A DNA stretch of 64,000 bases from Noviherbaspirillum malthae (GTDB taxonomy: Bacteria > Pseudomonadota > Gammaproteobacteria > Burkholderiales > Burkholderiaceae_D). The stretch's first letter is position 1; each line of letters begins with the position of its first letter. Below are positions 8,888 to 20,573 of the stretch, piece by piece. The notes beneath the pieces were generated by a model. It did not search any database and was not told where the DNA came from. It was given only the letters and a program-made list of their open reading frames with translations. The translations under genes and the position numbers were made by a program. The DNA lies in assembly GCF_015352985.1 (NCBI RefSeq), contig NZ_JACYXF010000026.1:17013-81012 (forward strand), given 5' to 3'.

Positions 8888-9189
8888 GCGAAAAGAGAAC
8901 GGTTTTTCATGCGCTAAGGTGCATGTTTCTTTCGAATAATTCATTCATATAAATTTGTCAGCAAGTATCCTTTACCTTGCTGCCCTTGGACCTTGCCTGT
9001 ATTCATTTCCGTATCGGTATCTATTACATCCTCGTTGTAAATTGCCTGACCGCTTGGAAACAATATTTGCGTTTGCAGCATAAATCAGCAGCATCTTTCC
9101 TTAAGCTGTTATTCTTTCGAATATTATTTGATGGTGCAACGCGGCATAAAACCTGCTTAAGAGTCTCTGTAACTTTTTTGGAGGCTTTT

Positions 9190-9291
9190 ATGTTCAGCGA
9201 TAGAAATGATTGGAAGATACTGGAGCAGTGGCCGGATTGTCCGCCTTTGCTCGAAGAGTTGCCTGACGGCTTGATCGAGGACGAGATATGA
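9190..9291 (+). CDS. Small acidic protein, 33 residues
   Basis: A short frame of 33 residues (MFSDRNDWKILEQWPDC…GLIEDEI) follows a strong ribosome-binding site (TTGGAGG, six bases before the ATG). It is closely followed by two hairpins, the second a good intrinsic terminator. The protein is acidic, has one Cys and no signal peptide or membrane helix. I do not recognise a family. The start site and terminator together make it a plausible stand-alone small-protein gene; comparison with relatives would settle it. Confidence 0.5.
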   Translation: MFSDRNDWKILEQWPDCPPLLEELPDGLIEDEI

Positions 9292-9300
9292 CCCTTTTTC

Positions 9301-9322
9301 CACGCAAAAGATGATTTGCGTG
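9301..9322 (+). other. Hairpin after the 33-residue protein gene
   Basis: CACGCAAA and TTTGCGTG form a perfect 8-bp stem with a 6-nt loop, 10 bp past the stop codon. It is not followed by a U-run. It may be a transcript-stabilising structure ahead of the terminator at 9346. Confidence 0.45.
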
Positions 9323-9345
9323 AAAGGCAAATCGCGTGGCTCGTC

Positions 9346-9382
9346 GAAAGCCCTTTTGTCTATTGCAAGCAAAAGGGCTTTC
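9346..9382 (+). terminator. Intrinsic terminator
   Basis: A perfect 13-bp stem (GAAAGCCCTTTTG/CAAAAGGGCTTTC) with an 11-nt loop is followed by TGTTTATTGTTG. It is the strongest terminator-like structure in this part of the window. It probably ends the transcript of the small gene at 9190 and insulates the signalling gene at 9628. Confidence 0.75.
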
Positions 9383-9627
9383 TGTTTATTGTTGTTCGCA
9401 CAACTGTTATTTCTTCAGCAATCGACCTTGGCAAACTCAAGCTGACAAAGCAATTAAATTGATTTAAGGTAACAGGAAGGCGAGAAAAGCAATTCCAACA
9501 GGGTGCAAAAGGTGGACACAAGCCCGGGTAGGCATGTACAGGAGTCCGGTCCCGCAGCGGCATCGAAGATCCATCGTACTGTGGTTCTGTGAGCGAATCT
9601 CCATAACAATCTATCGGGAGACAGGGA

Positions 9628-11277
9628 ATGGATGTGCAGGGCGGAAAAATACTGGTCGTTGACGACCTTGCGGACAACCTGCGGCTGCTCCAGCAGATGC
9701 TCAAGGAAGGCGGCTATACCACCTACCCGGCCAATAGCGGCAGCATGGCGTTGCGCTTCCTCCAGACCACCTTGCCCGACGTGATCCTGATGGATGCGAT
9801 GATGCCCGACATGGACGGCTATGAAGTCTGCCGGCGCCTGCGTACCGATCCGCGCACGCATGATATTCCGGTCATCTTCGTCAGCGCGGCAGACCATGTG
9901 ATCGACAAGGTCAAGGCCTTCTCCTGCGGCGCCGTCGATTATGTGGTCAAGCCCTTCCAGCAGGAGGAGGTTCTGGCGCGCATCAAGACGCATCTGTCGC
10001 TGCGCGACCTGCAGAAGCGGCTGGAGCAGCGGGTCGCCGAAAGAACATCGGAACTGTCTTCCATCAACGCAGCGCTGTCACGCGAAATCGCCGAACGCAT
10101 ACGCACCGAAAAGGCGCTTACCAACACGCGCCAGGATTACAAATCCCTGGTCGATTCCATCAACGGCATTTTCTGGGAGCTCGAACTGCCGTCGTTCCGG
10201 CTGGCTTATGTCAGCCAGCAGGTCGAATCGATGCTCGGTTTTCCGCAGAATGTCTGGCTGCAGTCGGACAGCTTCTGGATCGATCGCCTGCATCCCGAGG
10301 ACAGGGAAAGAGTGGTCGGCTATTTCAAGACCGACGCTGCCCGGGCGCTCAACTATGATCTCGAATACCGGATGGTCGATGCCGGCGGCCGTACAGTGTG
10401 GCTTAGGAATATCGTCAAGGTCATCGTGGAGAATGGCACGCCGGTGAAGATGCGCGGCGTGATGGTGGTCGATATCACGCAAAAGAAAACAGCGGAAGAG
10501 CAACTGCATGTCATGGCGCATTACGACGCGCTGACAGGTCTGCCCAACCGGGCGCTTCTGCGCCAGCAGGCCGCGCAAGTCATCGAGCAGGCGCGGCGTG
10601 ACGGGCGCAAGGTGGCACTGCTTGTCATCGACCTCGACTACTTCAAGAACATCAACGATTCTCTCGGCCACCAGACCGGCGACGCCCTGCTCAGGGAAGC
10701 CGGCATGCGGCTGCGGGCCGGCTTTGGTGCCACGGGCAAGGTTGCCCGGCTCGGCGGAGACGAATTCGTGCTGCTGATGCCCGAACTGGATAACGGCCAG
10801 AAGGCCGCCGCTGCGGCGGAGCTGGTGCTCGATCAGCTGAGAGTGCCTTATCTGATCGACGGCCATGAGCTGCATTCCGGCGGCAGCATCGGCGTCAGCA
10901 TGTATCCCGACGACGGCGGCGATGTCGATGCCCTGCTGCGCGCGGCAGATACGGCGATGTACAGCGCCAAGGAAAAGGGCAGGAATACCTATCGCTTCTA
11001 CACGGCTTCGCTCAAGATCGCCGCCGAAAAGAGGCTGATGCTCGAGGGCGGCCTGCGGCAGGCGCTGGCACGCAAGGAGTTTCTCCTGTACTACCAGCCC
11101 AAGATCGATCTCAAGACTGGCCGCATCTTTGCCGCGGAAGCCCTGTTGCGCTGGAAAAGGCCGGACGGCGCCATCGTCTCCTGCGGCGAGTTCGTCGACA
11201 TCGCCGAGGAAAGCGGCCTGATCCTTCCTATCGGCGAATGGGCGCTGCGTGACGCGTGCCAGCAGCTCAAGCAATAG
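9628..11277 (+). CDS. Response regulator-PAS-GGDEF protein with EAL cut by an amber codon
   Basis: The 549-residue product has a receiver domain (residues 1-125, phospho-acceptor Asp56), a short coiled coil, a PAS domain with PAC-like end (about 165-285), a GGDEF domain with intact GGDEF at 376-380, and the first third of an EAL domain with EAL at 504-506. It stops at TAG 11275-11277. The same frame continues without another stop to 11817 and completes a normal EAL domain, so the gene is interrupted by one nonsense codon where relatives usually have Trp (QLK-x-W-HD). The diguanylate cyclase part should still be made; it lacks the RxxD inhibitory site. The phosphodiesterase part would be non-functional unless the stop is read through. 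Confidence 0.88.
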   Translation: MDVQGGKILVVDDLADNLRLLQQMLKEGGYTTYPANSGSMALRFLQTTLPDVILMDAMMPDMDGYEVCRRLRTDPRTHDIPVIFVSAADHVIDKVKAFSCGAVDYVVKPFQQEEVLARIKTHLSLRDLQKRLEQRVAERTSELSSINAALSREIAERIRTEKALTNTRQDYKSLVDSINGIFWELELPSFRLAYVSQQVESMLGFPQNVWLQSDSFWIDRLHPEDRERVVGYFKTDAARALNYDLEYRMVDAGGRTVWLRNIVKVIVENGTPVKMRGVMVVDITQKKTAEEQLHVMAHYDALTGLPNRALLRQQAAQVIEQARRDGRKVALLVIDLDYFKNINDSLGHQTGDALLREAGMRLRAGFGATGKVARLGGDEFVLLMPELDNGQKAAAAAELVLDQLRVPYLIDGHELHSGGSIGVSMYPDDGGDVDALLRAADTAMYSAKEKGRNTYRFYTASLKIAAEKRLMLEGGLRQALARKEFLLYYQPKIDLKTGRIFAAEALLRWKRPDGAIVSCGEFVDIAEESGLILPIGEWALRDACQQLKQ

Positions 11278-11817
11278 CATGACTCCGAATTCCCCGAACT
11301 TCAGGTCTCGGTCAATCTGTCGGCGCGACAGTTCTATCAGGCCGGGTTCCAGCATATCGTCGCCGGCATCCTGCGCGAAACGGGCTTGCCGCCCGCGGCG
11401 CTGGAACTGGAAATCACGGAAAGCATGCTGATGCAGCCGGGAGAAGACAATCTGCAGACCCTGGCCCAGCTCAAGGCGATGGGCATACAGCTGTCGGTCG
11501 ATGATTTCGGCGTCGGCTATTCCAGCCTTGCCTACCTGCGGCGCTTCCCGGTCAGCGTGCTCAAGATCGACCGCTCGTTTGTCAATGGCATCGGCGACAA
11601 CCGCAACGATGCGGAAATCGTTGCGGCGATCATCGCCATGGCACGCAGCCTGCGCCTGAAGGTAGTGGCCGAGGGCGTCGAGCATGCGCAGCAGGCCGCC
11701 TTCCTGAAGGATCTCGGCTGCGAGGCGGCCCAGGGTTTCTATTACAGCAAGCCGGTGCCGGCGGAGGACTTCGCCGCCATGCTGCGTCTGGAAAACGCAG
11801 ACTGCCGCATCGAATGA
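11278..11817 (+). pseudogene. C-terminal EAL-domain part of the interrupted gene
   Basis: This 180-codon stretch is in the same frame as the upstream gene and continues its EAL phosphodiesterase domain directly after the TAG. Conserved blocks follow in order: VSVNLSARQF, LELEITESMLM, DDFGVGYSSLAYL, LKIDRSFV, VVAEGVEH and AAQGFYYSKPV. All expected metal- and substrate-binding residues of an active EAL domain are there, so decay, if real, is recent. An internal ATG at 11386 could restart translation but would give only a partial barrel. A TGG to TAG mutation or a sequencing error explains it equally well. Confidence 0.8.
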
Positions 11818-11838
11818 TCGGGGCCGGCTGCTCAGAGA

Positions 11839-13062
11839 TCAGGCGGCTGCCGTGGGCGCATGATAGGTCTGTGAGAACAACGAGCGCATCCAGGACCATG
11901 GATGGCCGACCGTCGTGTCGGAGCGGGCCTGCTTCCATTCCTCGTGTTTCCGCAGCCAGAGCGGCGGCGGCGAAAGCGCGTCGTTGACCTCCTGGAAGCG
12001 GGCATCGAGCCGGGCGGCGATCCAGTACACGTTCACCGCCTTGTATCTGTCGAACGGGCCGCTGAAATCCTTTACGCCGGCCAATGCACGCTTGCGGTCG
12101 AAGGGCACTGTGCTGCGCACGAATTCCTCATGGGTGCGCTCGCCGAGCGCATACGGTTTGAGCCAGTCGAGCGCAAGGGCAAGCCGGCCTTGCGTTTCCG
12201 GCGCGCCATACCAGTCCTGGCCGTGCGCCGCCGCCATCGACGCGGCCATCAGCATGGGTTCCAGTGTGTACACCACATAGTGCATTGCATCGCGCTCTTC
12301 GAAATCCAGAGTACTGCCGTCAGGACGGATGTTGCGCAGCACATGGCGCATGAACACCGTCCTTGCCCTTGCAGCAAGCACAGGATCTCCGCTGGCAAAT
12401 GCACCGGCGGTAGCTATCTTGATGCGATGGCTGTGCCAGTTGTTGCTTTCGGTATTGCGGTCGCCGGCCAGCACCTTGTCGGCGAGATAGCCGGTAGCCA
12501 GCGCGGATGAAAATGCGCGCACGCGCTTGATCATCGCTTCAGGCAGAAGATCCTGGATAAGGTCGAAGCCGAACAGCAGGCTGGGCAGCTGGGTTTCATC
12601 AATGGGATTGAAGGAAGGCGAGTAGGACGCCATCCATGCGTTGAGATTGGCGACTGCGCGCTCCGCATGCGCCGCCTCTCCGGTCAGGCGATAGGCGAGC
12701 GCCTGCATGCGTATTTCGCGCCAGTCATCCTGCGCCCAGATGCTGACCGTGCGCAAGCCTTCGCCGGGGAGCAGGCCTGCGGTGCGCACCAGCGGTATCG
12801 GCCGGGCTTCCCTGCCGAGCGTCAGGCGTGCCGCCTCTACGGTCAGCGCTGCGACATCGGCAGGCACCAGCTGGGCGAGCTGTCTGGCGCGTTCGGGAGA
12901 AGTCAGCGCAAAACTGTGTTCGGCATCGGCCGGTCTGCCGTTGGGCAGCATGGCGCAACCCAACGGCAGACCGGCCAGCGCCAGCAGCAGCGTGCGCCGC
13001 ACCGGAAGCGAAGGAGCATGGCCGGTGCGGCTTTCCGGCATCAGGGGAAAATCAGAATTCAT
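11839..13062 (-). CDS. Alginate lyase superfamily (polysaccharide lyase) lipoprotein
   Basis: The 407-residue protein has an N-terminal export signal with a lipobox-like LPLGC at about residue 35. The body is all-alpha, like the alginate lyase (PL5-type) (alpha/alpha) toroid fold. The segment NTESNNWHSHRIK resembles the catalytic Asn/His region of alginate lyases. Substrate cannot be fixed from sequence; related proteins act on uronic-acid polymers. The chosen ATG lies inside the end of the porin gene (11-bp overlap) with GGA upstream; an ATG 21 bp earlier is possible. Coupling to a porin suggests uptake and breakdown of an acidic oligosaccharide, or trimming of an exported polymer. Confidence 0.75.
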   Translation of the reverse strand: MNSDFPLMPESRTGHAPSLPVRRTLLLALAGLPLGCAMLPNGRPADAEHSFALTSPERARQLAQLVPADVAALTVEAARLTLGREARPIPLVRTAGLLPGEGLRTVSIWAQDDWREIRMQALAYRLTGEAAHAERAVANLNAWMASYSPSFNPIDETQLPSLLFGFDLIQDLLPEAMIKRVRAFSSALATGYLADKVLAGDRNTESNNWHSHRIKIATAGAFASGDPVLAARARTVFMRHVLRNIRPDGSTLDFEERDAMHYVVYTLEPMLMAASMAAAHGQDWYGAPETQGRLALALDWLKPYALGERTHEEFVRSTVPFDRKRALAGVKDFSGPFDRYKAVNVYWIAARLDARFQEVNDALSPPPLWLRKHEEWKQARSDTTVGHPWSWMRSLFSQTYHAPTAAA

Positions 13063-14158
13063 GTCGGATTCCAAAGCCGACACCGCGCACGTCCGATCCC
13101 GGAACGCGCGCGGCTAGGGCAGAGACGATAGGATCGCCGTCAAACTCATAGCGTGCGGCGGCCTCGTTGTTGATGCGGCTGAAATACGCCTGCAGCATCG
13201 TGCGCTTGCTGAGGATGTACTGGTACAGCAGCGACAGCTGTCGCGCGCCAGTGACGGATCTGCTCGCGGACGAGCATTGTCCTTCGTTGGCCGCGCCGGC
13301 GCAGCGCACGTCGCCTGCTCCCGAATAATGGACGACGAAGTCGTGGATGCCGGCCGTGTGCTTGACCGATACTGACCAAGCCTTCCGGTAGATGCTGCCC
13401 GGACCCGTGCCGGCTCCCGCACCGAAGTCGCCGCGGGATTCCATTCTGTCCCAGGCGGCGCCGAATGTCGTCGTGCCTATCGTATAACGCGCGGCCAGGC
13501 GATGTCCGAAATCCTCGGACTCGCCCTGCGCCAGGATGCGCTGGGCATTGCGTGACTCGTAGGCATAACCCGTGTAGAACGGCCCGTTGACGTAACTCAG
13601 GCCGGCGCCGTAGATGTAATTGTTCTGCCCTGCGGGGCGGTTCTCGCCGGGCGCCCAGATCAGCGCGCCGGCCAGTCCGTTCAGGTTCGGCGTGTCGTAG
13701 CGTATGCTGTTCTGCATGCGGCTGTTGAGACCGGTTGCCTGTCCGTTCAGGGTGGCCATGATGCCGATATTGTTGGCGATTGATGTGCTGCCCGGCACGA
13801 AGTTCATGCGGCTGCCCATGCCGCGCATCGGCGAGGTCATGAAGCCCGCCTTGACGCGGCCGAAATCACCCTGGAGGCCGACAAAGGTATCGCGATTGCT
13901 GATCCGGCCCGAGCCGTTGTCGACATCGAATCCGCCTTCGATCTGGAACATGGCCTTGTAGCCTTCACCCAGGTCTTCCACCCCCTCGAAGCCGAGGAGC
14001 GAGCTGTTGGACACGAAACGCGCGGTCCTAGAAACAGTGGTCGATCTCACCGATTCGAGCACTGCAGAGGACAGGCCGTAAACTCTCACGTCAGTCTGCG
14101 CATGGGCGCTGGCCATCGAAAGTGCGATAGCGGCGGCCATGCAGATTTTATGTCTCAT
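13052..14158 (-). CDS. Outer-membrane porin (Burkholderiales type)
   Basis: The 368-residue protein has a signal peptide (MRHKICMAAAIALSM…AHAQ) and the alternating beta-strand pattern of a 16-stranded trimeric general porin. It starts with TDVRVYG, has GFEGVEDLGEGYKAMFQIE in the first hairpins, and ends in a C-terminal Phe (GIRHEF) needed for outer-membrane assembly. GGAGGCGGAGTG immediately precedes the ATG. Its last codons overlap the alginate-lyase-like gene, so the two are translationally coupled. A Cys pair in one loop (DVRCAGAANEGQCSS) is typical of some porins in the group. Confidence 0.92.
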   Translation of the reverse strand: MRHKICMAAAIALSMASAHAQTDVRVYGLSSAVLESVRSTTVSRTARFVSNSSLLGFEGVEDLGEGYKAMFQIEGGFDVDNGSGRISNRDTFVGLQGDFGRVKAGFMTSPMRGMGSRMNFVPGSTSIANNIGIMATLNGQATGLNSRMQNSIRYDTPNLNGLAGALIWAPGENRPAGQNNYIYGAGLSYVNGPFYTGYAYESRNAQRILAQGESEDFGHRLAARYTIGTTTFGAAWDRMESRGDFGAGAGTGPGSIYRKAWSVSVKHTAGIHDFVVHYSGAGDVRCAGAANEGQCSSASRSVTGARQLSLLYQYILSKRTMLQAYFSRINNEAAARYEFDGDPIVSALAARVPGSDVRGVGFGIRHEF

Positions 14159-14524
14159 CACTCCGCCTCCCTGCGGTGAGTTGACGACGATAACCGGGGT
14201 TTGTACTGCGGGCGAAATGACAAGCCGGTTGTTAAACCGCCAAGTGCCATGTCGCATCTTTATTTATTTGATAATTATTTTTCGTTCATCATCAAATCAT
14301 TGATTGGGCAGCGCTTGCCAACCCATCAGTGAAAACCGTAGCTGTTGCCCGCTTGTCTATTCCCTAATGCAATTTGTCTTGATAGCATAGCCTCAATAAA
14401 TAAAGAGTTAAAGTGCTGGCAGGAGACTTTTCTCTTCACGAACAACAATGATGCGCAGCGAGGAGAATATGCAAGCGACAGCGTGCGATCCATCTGGCCC
14501 GGGACCCGGCACGCCCGGAAGCCT
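14159..14524. other. Divergent intergenic region, A/T-rich
   Basis: This 366-bp stretch separates the porin from the histidine kinase and must hold both promoters. The part around 14258-14310 is strongly A/T-rich (TTTATTTATTTGATAATTA), unlike the surrounding coding DNA. I see no convincing gene or strong dyad in it. Confidence 0.5.
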
Positions 14525-17482
<2,958 letters not shown>

Positions 17483-17486
17483 TACG

Positions 17487-17533
17487 GGCACGCCGGCTCC
17501 TTCGGCCGCATTCTTGAAGAAGGGGCCGGCGTG
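17487..17533. terminator. Bidirectional hairpin between convergent genes
   Basis: GCACGCCGGC and GCCGGCGTGC form a perfect 10-bp outer stem, with CCTTC/GAAGG pairing further in. It sits exactly between the convergent kinase and DUF1428 genes and could end both transcripts. Confidence 0.6.
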
Positions 17534-17557
17534 CGGCATCAGGTGCGCGACTGCCTT

Positions 17558-17911
17558 TCACGCATCGACGATCTTCTGGAAGCCGCCGTAGATCATGCGC
17601 TTGCCGTCGAAGGGCATGGATTCCGCTCCGGCCTGGAGCCGGGGATCCTCCATCACTTTCTTCATGCCGGCGTCGCGCACTTCCCTGGACGGCCAGGTGA
17701 TCCATGCGAAGACGACGGTTTCATCCGGCTTGCGCTTTACCGCCATCGGAAAGGATGTGACTTCTCCTTCCGGCACGTCGTCTCCCCAGCATTCCACCAG
17801 CGTCAATGCACCATGCTCCTTGAACACCACTGCGGCATTCTCGGCATGGGTCTTGTAGATTTCACGGTTTGCGGTCGGCACGGCAAGCACGAAGCCATCG
17901 ACGTAATTCAT
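17558..17911 (-). CDS. DUF1428 (YbaA-like) family protein
   Basis: The 117-residue product (MNYVDGFVLAVP…) matches the DUF1428/YbaA family across its length, including VVFKEHGALTLVECWGDD and VFAWITWPSREVRDAGMKK. The family has a ferredoxin-like alpha+beta barrel fold, with no firmly assigned function. AAAGGAGAAGG upstream of the ATG sets the start; the frame is open further upstream but without family similarity. It lies 80 bp after the VOC/PhnB-like gene on the same strand, a pairing common in proteobacteria, so the two are probably co-transcribed. Confidence 0.9.
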   Translation of the reverse strand: MNYVDGFVLAVPTANREIYKTHAENAAVVFKEHGALTLVECWGDDVPEGEVTSFPMAVKRKPDETVVFAWITWPSREVRDAGMKKVMEDPRLQAGAESMPFDGKRMIYGGFQKIVDA

Positions 17912-17991
17912 GGGCCTTCTCCTTTTGTGCTGCAAAACAATGTTGGAAACATCATGGGGAGCCGGCCTGGCGAGACGGTTCGCCAGGCAGA

Positions 17992-18438
17992 TCAGGCGGT
18001 GGTCACCACCATCCAGTTCATGCCGAACTTGTCCGTCACCATGCCGAAGCATGGTGAGAAAAAGGTCTGTCCCAAAGGCATTTGCACCTGTCCGTCTTGC
18101 GCCAGAACGGAAAACACTCGCTCTGCTTCGCTGGCTCGCGGCACGGAGATCGAGAGCGAAAAACCGCGGAAGTCGGTGGCGCCGCTGCAGCGCCCATCGG
18201 AAGCCATGACGATGGTGTCACCGATGCGAAAGCTGGCATGCATGATCTTGTCGGCGGCATCCGGCGGGCTCATGCATGCCGACGAGTTCTCTCGACTCTG
18301 CTGAGCTTGCTGGCCTTGCAGATCGGGATTGTCCTTGAAGCGCATGAGCATATCGACCTGCGCGCCCAATGCGTTGCGGTAGTATTCGATCGCCTCTTCG
18401 CATCGGCCATCGAAGAACAGATAAGGCTGGACTTGCAT
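17992..18438 (-). CDS. PhnB-like VOC family protein
   Basis: The 148-residue protein belongs to the PhnB-like branch of the glyoxalase/vicinal-oxygen-chelate fold. It has the opening block VQPYLFFDGRCEEAIEYYRNALGA, the central ADKIMHASFRIGDTIVMASD and the closing FGMVTDKFGMNWMV. Members are usually soluble and of unknown substrate. AAGGATA lies six bases before the ATG. It is divergent from the TetR remnant at 18679, with two operator-like dyads in between. The pair VOC-DUF1428 was therefore probably the target of that regulator; this is an inference. Confidence 0.9.
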   Translation of the reverse strand: MQVQPYLFFDGRCEEAIEYYRNALGAQVDMLMRFKDNPDLQGQQAQQSRENSSACMSPPDAADKIMHASFRIGDTIVMASDGRCSGATDFRGFSLSISVPRASEAERVFSVLAQDGQVQMPLGQTFFSPCFGMVTDKFGMNWMVVTTA

Positions 18439-18597
18439 TGGCTATCCTTGAAAGTAAGAGTTGGCAGCGGTGGTCAAACGCCCGCGACAGCGGCATCGAT
18501 TGCACCGACTGCAATTGCAGGCCATGGACCGCATGCGCTATGGAGCATCATGGACTGCATGCCCCATGCTGCTCGACGCTGCACACCAGCTTTCAAT

Positions 18598-18650
18598 GTT
18601 GTGTACAGTGTCCACTTATAGTAGAACGGTTTGTGGACGCTGTACACAAC
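18598..18650. promoter_or_regulatory. Paired operator dyads (TetR type)
   Basis: Two 18-bp arms (18598-18615 and 18633-18650) are inverted copies with one mismatch, 17 bp apart. Each arm is itself a near-palindrome of the form GTGNACA-N-TGTNCAC (18601-18615 and 18633-18647), the usual shape of a TetR-family operator. They lie between the VOC gene and the TetR remnant. A TATAGT hexamer in the spacer may be a -10 element. Confidence 0.7.
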
Positions 18651-18678
18651 ATTTTCGATCTCACGAAATAAAGCCAAC

Positions 18679-18936
18679 ATCGCAAAGCGGGAGACATACC
18701 GGCACGGCGATCTTTATCAAACTCGGCTGCAAGCAGGCTTTGAACCGGTGTACGACGTGGCGCAGGCGGGGCCGGCTTACTGCCGCAGGAAAACGTTCGG
18801 GAGCGGAATTTCTCGCCTGGTCGGCCGTACATGGATTGCCGGTGCCTGTGTTGGACGGCCCGCTGCGCGGCCTTGAGGCGGAGCAGAAAAAAGCCATATC
18901 GCAGCGCTGCTGGATATGGTCGAAAATGGTTTGTAA
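18679..18936 (+). pseudogene. Decayed TetR-family regulator
   Basis: Two pieces of a TetR-family regulator are readable in different frames. The first (AKRETYRHGDLYQTRLQAGFE) is the typical start of the DNA-binding domain. The second (EFLAWSAVHGLPVPVLDGPL, then RGLEAEQKKAISQR) is the typical C-terminal ligand-binding region, and a further frame change ends it in LLDMVENGL and TAA. Only about 258 bp remain of an expected 600, so the centre has been deleted. The expected start codon reads ATC. It cannot encode a working repressor. Confidence 0.75.
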
Positions 18937-19020
18937 TGCAAGCGCGACAAGACAGCAGTGCGCATATGTCTCATGCCATCCGCTTCCTGCATTGACAGAT
19001 GCCTGAAGCGGATGGCCCTG

Positions 19021-20043
19021 TTATTGCTGGGTACGCTGGCGGCGCATCTGCAGCAGCGCCGCCAGCGCCAGGCCTGCGCCCACCATGACCGCACCCGTGG
19101 TGCGCGGGTGGGTAACCGCGCTGGTATAAACGCTGAATTCACGCGGCGGATTGCTGCCGGCGCCGGCGCGCTCCATGAGATCGGTACTGGAAGAATAAAG
19201 ATTGTTGTCGTCGCGATCGCGCGGCGGCCGGTCGGTTTTCATCATGGGAATCATGAAGCGCTCCATGCCCTTGTCGAGCAGGCGCGGCATGAGATGGGCG
19301 CCGGTACCGGACAAGCGTGCGCGGCTGCCGACATACACATCGCGCATGGGATGCTCGGCGGCATACAGCAAGGCATCGGCTGCAACGTCCGGCGCATATA
19401 CCGGCGGCGGAAGCTGCGGCTCGACTTCCATATAGTTCTTTGCGTGGGCAACGAACATCGTATCCACCGAGGCCGGCTTGACCAGCGTGACCGATACCGG
19501 CGCGCCTTCTTCTTCGAGTTCCGTGCGCAGCGAGTCGGTAAAGCCCTTCACCGCATGCTTGGATGCGGAATAGATTCCCAGCAGCGGCACTGCGCGGTCG
19601 GAGGTTTCGCTGCCCATGTTGATCAGTGCGCCGCCGTGCTTCTTCAGATGCCTTGCCGCAATCATGGAGCCATGCACGACTCCCCAGAAGTTGACATCGA
19701 ACAGCCTGCGCATGTCCTCGGCCGGCACCGCCTCGCTCTTGCCGAAGATGCCGACGCCGGCAATATTGAGCCAGCTGTCGAATCCGCCGAAGCGTTCGAT
19801 GGCGGCGTCGGCGACGCGCTGCACATCGGCTTCGTTCGCCACGTCGGCTGCGACATGCATGGTCTCCGCGCCCAGCATGTTCAAGTCATCGCAGATGAGG
19901 CGCAGCGCGCTTTCGTTGCGCGCCACAAGAACCAGCCTGGCGCGGCGGCGTGCGGCCATGCGCGCCGTCGCCAGGCCGATGCCGCTGGTCGCTCCCGTGA
20001 TCACCATGACCTGATCCGCCAACGCCTTCAATTGGATACGCAT
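19021..20043 (-). CDS. Short-chain dehydrogenase/reductase with C-terminal tail
   Basis: The 340-residue protein is an SDR oxidoreductase. It has the Rossmann nucleotide-binding motif GATSGIGLA near residue 17, NIAGVG, and the catalytic YSASK Tyr/Lys pair with the preceding Ser. About 90 residues follow the usual 250-residue core and end in a hydrophobic helix (GAVMVGAGLALAALLQM) with basic residues, suggesting a membrane-anchored tail. The start is set by GGGAGAGCGGC directly upstream and by the family N-terminus (MRIQLKALADQVMVITG). Substrate unknown. It stands alone on this strand. Confidence 0.9.
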   Translation of the reverse strand: MRIQLKALADQVMVITGATSGIGLATARMAARRRARLVLVARNESALRLICDDLNMLGAETMHVAADVANEADVQRVADAAIERFGGFDSWLNIAGVGIFGKSEAVPAEDMRRLFDVNFWGVVHGSMIAARHLKKHGGALINMGSETSDRAVPLLGIYSASKHAVKGFTDSLRTELEEEGAPVSVTLVKPASVDTMFVAHAKNYMEVEPQLPPPVYAPDVAADALLYAAEHPMRDVYVGSRARLSGTGAHLMPRLLDKGMERFMIPMMKTDRPPRDRDDNNLYSSSTDLMERAGAGSNPPREFSVYTSAVTHPRTTGAVMVGAGLALAALLQMRRQRTQQ

Positions 20044-20299
20044 GCCGCTCTCCCGAAAATGCATGGCCATCGCGAAAAGCATGCCAGTGGCAGTCCGCGC
20101 ATGGTCCCCTGCGAACGTTTCGTCCAGATGATTCATTGCGCGCGCGGCGAGTGAATTTCTTACTCGCCGCATGCCGATTTCTACATGCTGCGGCAAGGTG
20201 CGTTCGCTCATGCAGTCGACGTCGTCGGCTTAACTTCCCTCAATTCGCCTCGCAAACATGCCCGCTACAGTGGTGCTATCCACATCGCCAAGTACCACC

Positions 20300-20512
20300 A
20301 TGAAAGCCGCTCACAATATCTTCGAGTACCTGACTGCTTTCGCAGTCGTTGTTCTCTTCAGCGCAGTCATCCTTTTCTTTCCCGAAATGGGGCAAGGCCA
20401 GCTGCCTTCGGAGGTGAGCGGCATCGGCGATCCGGCTGCGACGGAACAGCCTGCCGCAACAGTGACACCGCAAACCAAAGCGGAAAAAACGGACGACCAG
20501 GCCCATAGCTGA
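20300..20512 (+). CDS. Small single-span membrane protein
   Basis: The frame of 70 residues from this ATG has one clear membrane helix (LTAFAVVVLFSAVILFF) followed by a hydrophilic Ala/Thr/Lys-rich tail. No family is recognised. The ribosome-binding site is weak, and an in-frame ATG 42 bp upstream (20258) is possible. The hydrophobic/hydrophilic design makes it more likely real than a chance frame. Confidence 0.5.
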   Translation: MKAAHNIFEYLTAFAVVVLFSAVILFFPEMGQGQLPSEVSGIGDPAATEQPAATVTPQTKAEKTDDQAHS

Positions 20513-20573
20513 TTGAGCCGCCGGGGGAGCGAAGCGGAGTATGCGCACTGCAGCCTCCGTTGCCTTCACGCCC

